NCBI GenBank assembly: GCA_963658695.1
Contig: CAVKRN010000072.1
Coordinates: 1 to 9,419, forward strand
DNA from: CAG-791 sp963658695
GTDB taxonomy: Bacteria > Bacillota > Clostridia > Lachnospirales > Lachnospiraceae
DNA: 9,419 nt
Direction of reading: 5' to 3'
The notes under the pieces were generated by a model. That model was not told where the DNA came from. It made no database searches and saw nothing but the letters and a program-made list of their open reading frames with translations. Shown piece after piece: positions 6,477 to 9,419 of the stretch; the stretch's first letter is position 1; each line of letters opens with the position of its first letter. Both the position numbers and the translations under genes were made by a program.

Positions 6477-6482
6477 TCTCCT
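6477..6482 (-). promoter_or_regulatory. cysS ribosome binding site, fixes the start
   Basis: AGGAGA on the minus strand, six bases before the ATG at 6470. It decides against the longer reading frame that runs to 6527. Confidence 0.8.
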
Positions 6483-6591
6483 GACGCATTTCCTAGTGGC
6501 TGCTGTCATCACTGTACAAGCGCCCACCAGTAACGAGGTCTGATGGAAGTGTGAACTACAACCTGCTGTCTGCTTGCTTCTAAACGATGCT

Positions 6592-7383
6592 TCAACATCG
6601 CGCCGTCAGCTCGCTTTGCAGCCTTTCACATTGCAGACGAAGCTCCTCGCACTCCTTTCGAAGCTTCTCATTCTCCCGGCGCTCTGCGTCCATCTCCTCC
6701 CGGAATTTCCGGTGCTGCGCCTTATCCTCTCGAATTTCATTCTGCAGGTCCACCAGCTGATTTGCAATTGCTGTCTGACCGCGGTTAAGGCACACAACAT
6801 CTAAGCGAACCGGGTCCGGAAAATGAATCTGATCCAGCTCGCCGCTTCCGCCCTTGGCCTTGCCGGAAACCACCTTTACAACGCGTCCCGGAATGCCCAC
6901 CACGGTACAGTTCGCCGGAACCTCCTGCAGCACGACGCTTCCTGCCGCAACGCGGCAGTTGTCTCCGATCTTAAAGGAGCCAAGGACCTTCGCGCCGGCA
7001 CCGACCATTACATTGTTCCCCAGTGTCGGGTGGCGCTTGCCCTGCTCCTTACCCGTACCGCCTAAGGTCACGCCCTGATACAGCGTGCAGTTATCCCCGA
7101 TGATCGTCGTTTCTCCGATCACTACACCGGTCCCGTGGTCAATAAAAAGTCCCTTGCCGATCCGGGCACCGGGATGAATCTCGATGCGCGTCTTTTTAGC
7201 GCTCCTCTGGGAAATCCACCGTGCGCGGAAAAAATGGCCCTTTTCATACTGCCTGTGCGCTCTTCGGTACGCCAGAATTGCCCAGAAGCTGGGATACAGG
7301 AAAACCTCCCAGACGCTGTGCAGTGCCGGATCGCGGTCCTTTATGATTTCAATTTCTTCCTTTACTGTCTGAATCATCCCCAT
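6592..7383 (-). CDS. cysE: Serine O-acetyltransferase with long C-terminal coiled coil
   Basis: Transfers acetyl from acetyl-CoA to L-serine to give O-acetylserine, the first step of cysteine synthesis. From Met24 of the open frame the protein has 263 residues, against about 217 in B. subtilis. The helical N-terminal part (MIQTVKEEIEIIKDRDPA) leads into a left-handed beta-helix of hexapeptide repeats. IEIHPGARIGKGLFIDHGTG holds the active-site His83 and the acidic residue 15 positions before it (Glu, usual in Gram-positive forms). GGTGKEQGKRHP is the acetyl-CoA/cysteine loop. Residues from about 199 to the end are a charged heptad-like helix ending TARC, not the terminal Ile needed to dock with cysteine synthase in enteric bacteria. 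The start is uncertain: AAGGAAG lies 11 bases before 7383; in-frame ATGs at 7377, 7428 and 7452 are alternatives. It lies between ispF and cysS. Confidence 0.93.
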   Translation of the reverse strand: MGMIQTVKEEIEIIKDRDPALHSVWEVFLYPSFWAILAYRRAHRQYEKGHFFRARWISQRSAKKTRIEIHPGARIGKGLFIDHGTGVVIGETTIIGDNCTLYQGVTLGGTGKEQGKRHPTLGNNVMVGAGAKVLGSFKIGDNCRVAAGSVVLQEVPANCTVVGIPGRVVKVVSGKAKGGSGELDQIHFPDPVRLDVVCLNRGQTAIANQLVDLQNEIREDKAQHRKFREEMDAERRENEKLRKECEELRLQCERLQSELTARC

Positions 7384-7488
7384 AATAGGATGCACTTCCT
7401 TCCAAGCCGGTCGCCGGTCCACACGCATCCGTCCTCTCACATGCGTTCCCACACCAAAAGGACGTCAACCGCCTTTGACCTTCGTATA

Positions 7489-8037
7489 TCACATTCCCGC
7501 GCAGCCGCCGCATCCACTACAGCCGCCTTCGGTATTGAGCGCCACCTGCTGCGCCACCAGATCTCTCGGCGAAGTAAGAAGACACACCGCCTGCGAGGAA
7601 ATTCCTTCTCCGCGCCCGGTAAATCCAAGGTGCTCTTCCGTCGTCGCCTTCACGCTGACCTGCTCTAACTCCAAGCCAAGTGCCTCCGCAATGTTACTGC
7701 GCATCGCATCGATGTGCGGACGCATCTTCGGAGCCTGTGCGATGATCGTCGCATCGATGTTCTCGATGAGAAATCCATGTTCATTCAGAATTTCACCGAC
7801 TCTTCCGGTAAGCTTCAAGGAATCGGCACCTTCCCATTCCGGATCCGTATCCGGAAACCATTTGCCGATATCCCCCAAAGCAGCCGCGCCTAAAAGCGCA
7901 TCCATAATCGCATGCAGGAGAACATCCGCATCGGAATGTCCTGCAAGTCCTTTCTCATAGGGGATGTCTACTCCCCCAATGATGCATTTGCGGCCTTCGA
8001 CCAGCTTGTGCACGTCATATCCTGTTCCTACACGCAT
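7489..8037 (-). CDS. ispF: 2-C-methyl-D-erythritol 2,4-cyclodiphosphate synthase with CxxCxxC tail
   Basis: Fifth enzyme of the MEP isoprenoid pathway: it cyclises CDP-methylerythritol 2-phosphate to the 2,4-cyclodiphosphate with release of CMP, as a homotrimer. The protein has 182 residues, about 25 more than usual. The metal site is visible as GTGYDVHKL (Asp8, His10) and His42 in the segment AGHSDADVLLHAIMDALLGA. The KWFPDTDPEWEGADSL loop and KATTEEHLGFTGRGEG (C-terminal signature) are intact. The normal fold ends near residue 155. The extra tail contains GGCSGCGGCAGM with cysteines at 173, 176 and 179, which could bind a metal or form disulfides. The start is 15 bases after the purine gene, whose stop codon overlaps the GAGGGG ribosome binding site. 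ispD, its usual partner, is not seen here. Confidence 0.95.
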   Translation of the reverse strand: MRVGTGYDVHKLVEGRKCIIGGVDIPYEKGLAGHSDADVLLHAIMDALLGAAALGDIGKWFPDTDPEWEGADSLKLTGRVGEILNEHGFLIENIDATIIAQAPKMRPHIDAMRSNIAEALGLELEQVSVKATTEEHLGFTGRGEGISSQAVCLLTSPRDLVAQQVALNTEGGCSGCGGCAGM

Positions 8038-8052
8038 TTGCAGACAATCCCC

Positions 8053-9231
8053 TCAATGATGGAACAAACGAAGTCCCGTAAAACACATCACCATGTCATG
8101 GCGATCCGCCGCCTCAATGACATTGTCGTCCCGCACGGAGCCGCCGGGCTCTGCCACGTATTTAACGCCGCTCTTATACGCACGCTCAATGTTGTCTCCA
8201 AACGGGAAAAAGGCATCCGATCCCAGAACCACATCCGTGTTCTTGGCCAGCCATGCTTTCTTTTCCTCTCTGGTGAACACCTCCGGCTTCTGCGTGAACA
8301 CGCGCTGCCAGCTGCCTTCCTCCAGAAGATCCTCGTATTCATCGCCGATGTACAGATCGATGGCGTTGTCCTTGTCCACACGCTTTACATCCGCGCGGAA
8401 CGGAAGGCCAAGGACCTTCGGCGACTGACGGAGCCACCAGTTGTCTGCCTTCTGCCCGGCCAGACGCGTGCAGTGAATCCGGGACTGCTGTCCGGCGCCG
8501 ATTCCGATGGCCTGTCCGCCCTTGACGTAGCACACCGAGTTGGACTGCGTATACTTCAGCGTGATCATGGCAATCGCCATATCATCCACTGCAGCCTTCG
8601 GAAGATCCTTATTCTTCGTCACAATATTCCGGAACATTTCCTCATCAATGACAACGTTGTTCCGTCCCTGCTCGAAGGTAACACCGTACACCTGCTTGTG
8701 CTCCACCGGAGCCGGCTCATAGGACGGATCCATCTGAAGGATGCAGTAGTTGCCCTTCTTCTTAGCCTTCAGAATCTCCAGCGCATCTTCGTCATACGCA
8801 GGTGCGATAACACCGTCCGAAACCTCTCGCTGGATCAAACGTGCCGTGTCGGCATCACAGGTATCAGACAAAGAGATAAAATCGCCAAAAGAGCTCATGC
8901 GATCCGCGCCTCTTGCCCGTGCGTACGCGCTTGCCATCGGCGAAAGCTCGCCCATATCGGCCACCCAGTAAATCTGCGCCTCGGTCTCGGAAAGCGGCAG
9001 GCCAATGGCTGCTCCCGCCGGTGACACGTGCTTAAAAGAAGCGGCAGCGGGCTTCCCGGTCGCGCGCTTTAGCTCCGACACCAGCTGCCAGCCATTCAAG
9101 GCATCCAGCAAATTGATGTAGCCGGGACGTCCGTTCACTACGGTAACCGGAAGCTCTCTTCCATCCTCCATGTAGACTCTGGCCGGCTTCTGGTTGGGGT
9201 TGCAGCCGTATTTTAATTCCATTGTATTCAT
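8053..9231 (-). CDS. purH: Stand-alone AICAR transformylase (PurH C-terminal half only)
   Basis: Transfers a formyl group from 10-formyltetrahydrofolate to AICAR, giving FAICAR in de novo purine synthesis. The 392-residue protein matches only the transformylase part of bifunctional PurH. Visible are NGRPGYINLLDALNGWQL (33-50), the catalytic Lys-His pair in ASFKHVSPAGAA (Lys67, His68), ARARGADRMSSFGDFISLSD, CYVKGGQAIGIGAGQQSRIH, GSDAFFPFGDNIERA and the C-terminal RLFHH. There is no MGS-like IMP cyclohydrolase domain; that step must be encoded elsewhere (such split enzymes occur in Clostridia). The start at 9231 is set by GGAGG six bases upstream; the open frame to 9363 has no family similarity. 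It heads the visible run and stops 15 bases before ispF, suggesting co-transcription. The symbol purH is used loosely. Confidence 0.93.
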   Translation of the reverse strand: MNTMELKYGCNPNQKPARVYMEDGRELPVTVVNGRPGYINLLDALNGWQLVSELKRATGKPAAASFKHVSPAGAAIGLPLSETEAQIYWVADMGELSPMASAYARARGADRMSSFGDFISLSDTCDADTARLIQREVSDGVIAPAYDEDALEILKAKKKGNYCILQMDPSYEPAPVEHKQVYGVTFEQGRNNVVIDEEMFRNIVTKNKDLPKAAVDDMAIAMITLKYTQSNSVCYVKGGQAIGIGAGQQSRIHCTRLAGQKADNWWLRQSPKVLGLPFRADVKRVDKDNAIDLYIGDEYEDLLEEGSWQRVFTQKPEVFTREEKKAWLAKNTDVVLGSDAFFPFGDNIERAYKSGVKYVAEPGGSVRDDNVIEAADRHDMVMCFTGLRLFHH

Positions 9232-9237
9232 CCTTAT

Positions 9238-9242
9238 CCTCC
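9238..9242 (-). promoter_or_regulatory. AICAR transformylase ribosome binding site, fixes the start
   Basis: GGAGG on the minus strand, six bases before the ATG at 9231. It favours this start over the ATG three codons further in and over the upstream extension of the frame. Confidence 0.8.
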
Positions 9243-9244
9243 AA

Positions 9245-9376
9245 CTATACCTGCAACAATTCAGCCCGCATCTCGATTTTCCTTCGGAAAACCTCGATGT
9301 AGCCGGGCAGAGGTTCTTCGGACCTTGCCCACCTGCCAATTTCAATCGTGAAGTTGTCTGCAAGCGAAAAGTTCAC
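9245..9376 (-). CDS. Possible 43-residue ORF directly upstream of the AICAR transformylase gene
   Basis: A frame open from a TAA at 9410-9412 contains a GTG start at 9376 with a weak GGTGA seven bases upstream. It ends with TAG at 9245-9247, two bases before the GGAGG of the next gene. The product would contain IEIGRWARSEEPLPGYIEVF and end in LLQV. I do not recognise it. The close spacing would suit translational coupling, but the same bases form three strong hairpins, which argues for a non-coding structured leader. Both readings are inference. Confidence 0.2.
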   Translation of the reverse strand: MNFSLADNFTIEIGRWARSEEPLPGYIEVFRRKIEMRAELLQV

Positions 9377-9384
9377 GTTGAAAT
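9274..9384. other. Structured region upstream of the operon: three consecutive hairpins
   Basis: Three stem-loops follow one another. Bases 9339-9345 plus 9347-9352 pair with 9372-9384 (13 bp, one bulge, 19-base loop). Bases 9305-9309 plus 9311-9314 pair with 9322-9330 (9 bp, one bulge, 7-base loop). Bases 9277-9282 pair with 9286-9291 (6 bp, 3-base loop), with CGA/TCG added across a two-base bulge. None is followed by a U-run toward the purine gene. I could not match the arrangement to a known riboswitch. It could be a leader RNA of the purine operon, the 3' end of a gene to the right, or a mobile palindromic repeat. No sigma-70 promoter was recognised in bases 9232-9419. Confidence 0.45.
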
Positions 9385-9419
9385 CACCAGGTACTGAACT
9401 GAACAGATGTTACACGTTT

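Noticed and set aside
6471..6527. Longer N-terminus for CysS from the GTG at 6527
   Set aside because: The extra 19 residues have no family similarity, and a strong AGGAGA sits before the ATG at 6470.
7463..7468. TTGACG between ispF and cysE as a promoter -35 box
   Set aside because: No -10-like hexamer lies 16-19 bases downstream.
7912..9024. Long plus-strand ORF (370 codons) opposite ispF and the AICAR transformylase gene
   Set aside because: It spans two well-supported minus-strand genes and their junction and shows no domain, so it is an antisense shadow.
9243..9248. TATAGT as a -10 box for the purine operon
   Set aside because: It is good by sequence but has no -35 box at 16-18 bases and overlaps the ribosome binding site region, so a transcript starting there would lack it.
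9232..9419. ZTP, PRPP, guanine or folate riboswitch upstream of the purine gene
   Set aside because: A GGTCCGA string recalls ykkC-class RNAs, but the second conserved half is absent, and the ZTP CCGCCTGGGC block is not present.

Overview
The window looks like the chromosome of a Gram-positive Clostridia-type bacterium, possibly a Lachnospiraceae relative of fairly high G+C (judged by eye, not computed). The main evidence is gene order. Reading the minus strand, ispF, cysE, cysS, mrnC (Mini-III), rlmB and sigH follow one another as in the Bacillus subtilis ispD-ispF-gltX-cysE-cysS-mrnC-rlmB-yacP-sigH block, but gltX and yacP are absent. A SigH-type sigma factor and a purine enzyme carrying only the AICAR transformylase half of PurH also fit Clostridia. 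The species cannot be named from the sequence.

Layout. (1) Bases 2-1150, plus strand: the C-terminal 382 residues of an oleate hydratase whose start lies left of the window, ending in an extra Lys-flanked Gly/Ala-rich hydrophobic tail. (2) Bases 1151-1325: a convergent intergenic region almost filled by two adjacent long inverted repeats. (3) Bases 1326-2621, minus strand: an O-acetylhomoserine sulfhydrylase (metY-type). Its 242-base upstream region holds two promoters built on the same pattern, an 18-codon leader ORF between them, a palindrome at the expected start of the second promoter and a small hairpin before the ribosome binding site. (4) Bases 2864-9231, minus strand: a seven-gene run read as AICAR transformylase, ispF, cysE, cysS, mrnC, rlmB, sigH. 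Gaps range from a 16-base overlap (cysS/mrnC) to 121 bases (cysE/cysS). (5) Bases 9232-9419: the region upstream of the run, with three consecutive hairpins and a possible 43-codon ORF that stops just before the purine gene's ribosome binding site.

How the genes fit together. CysE makes O-acetylserine for cysteine synthesis, CysS charges tRNA-Cys, and the adjacent MetY-type enzyme assimilates sulfide into homocysteine, so sulfur amino-acid supply and use are grouped. Mini-III and RlmB mature and modify 23S rRNA. IspF serves isoprenoid synthesis, the purine enzyme serves IMP synthesis, and SigH directs early stationary-phase and sporulation genes. The run is largely housekeeping.

I see no tRNA, rRNA, CRISPR array, transposase or phage gene, and no clearly new multi-gene system. 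The parts most worth a second look are the metY control region with its leader peptide, the paired hairpin elements at 1184-1295, the structured region at 9274-9384, and the unusual C-terminal tails of oleate hydratase, IspF and CysE.
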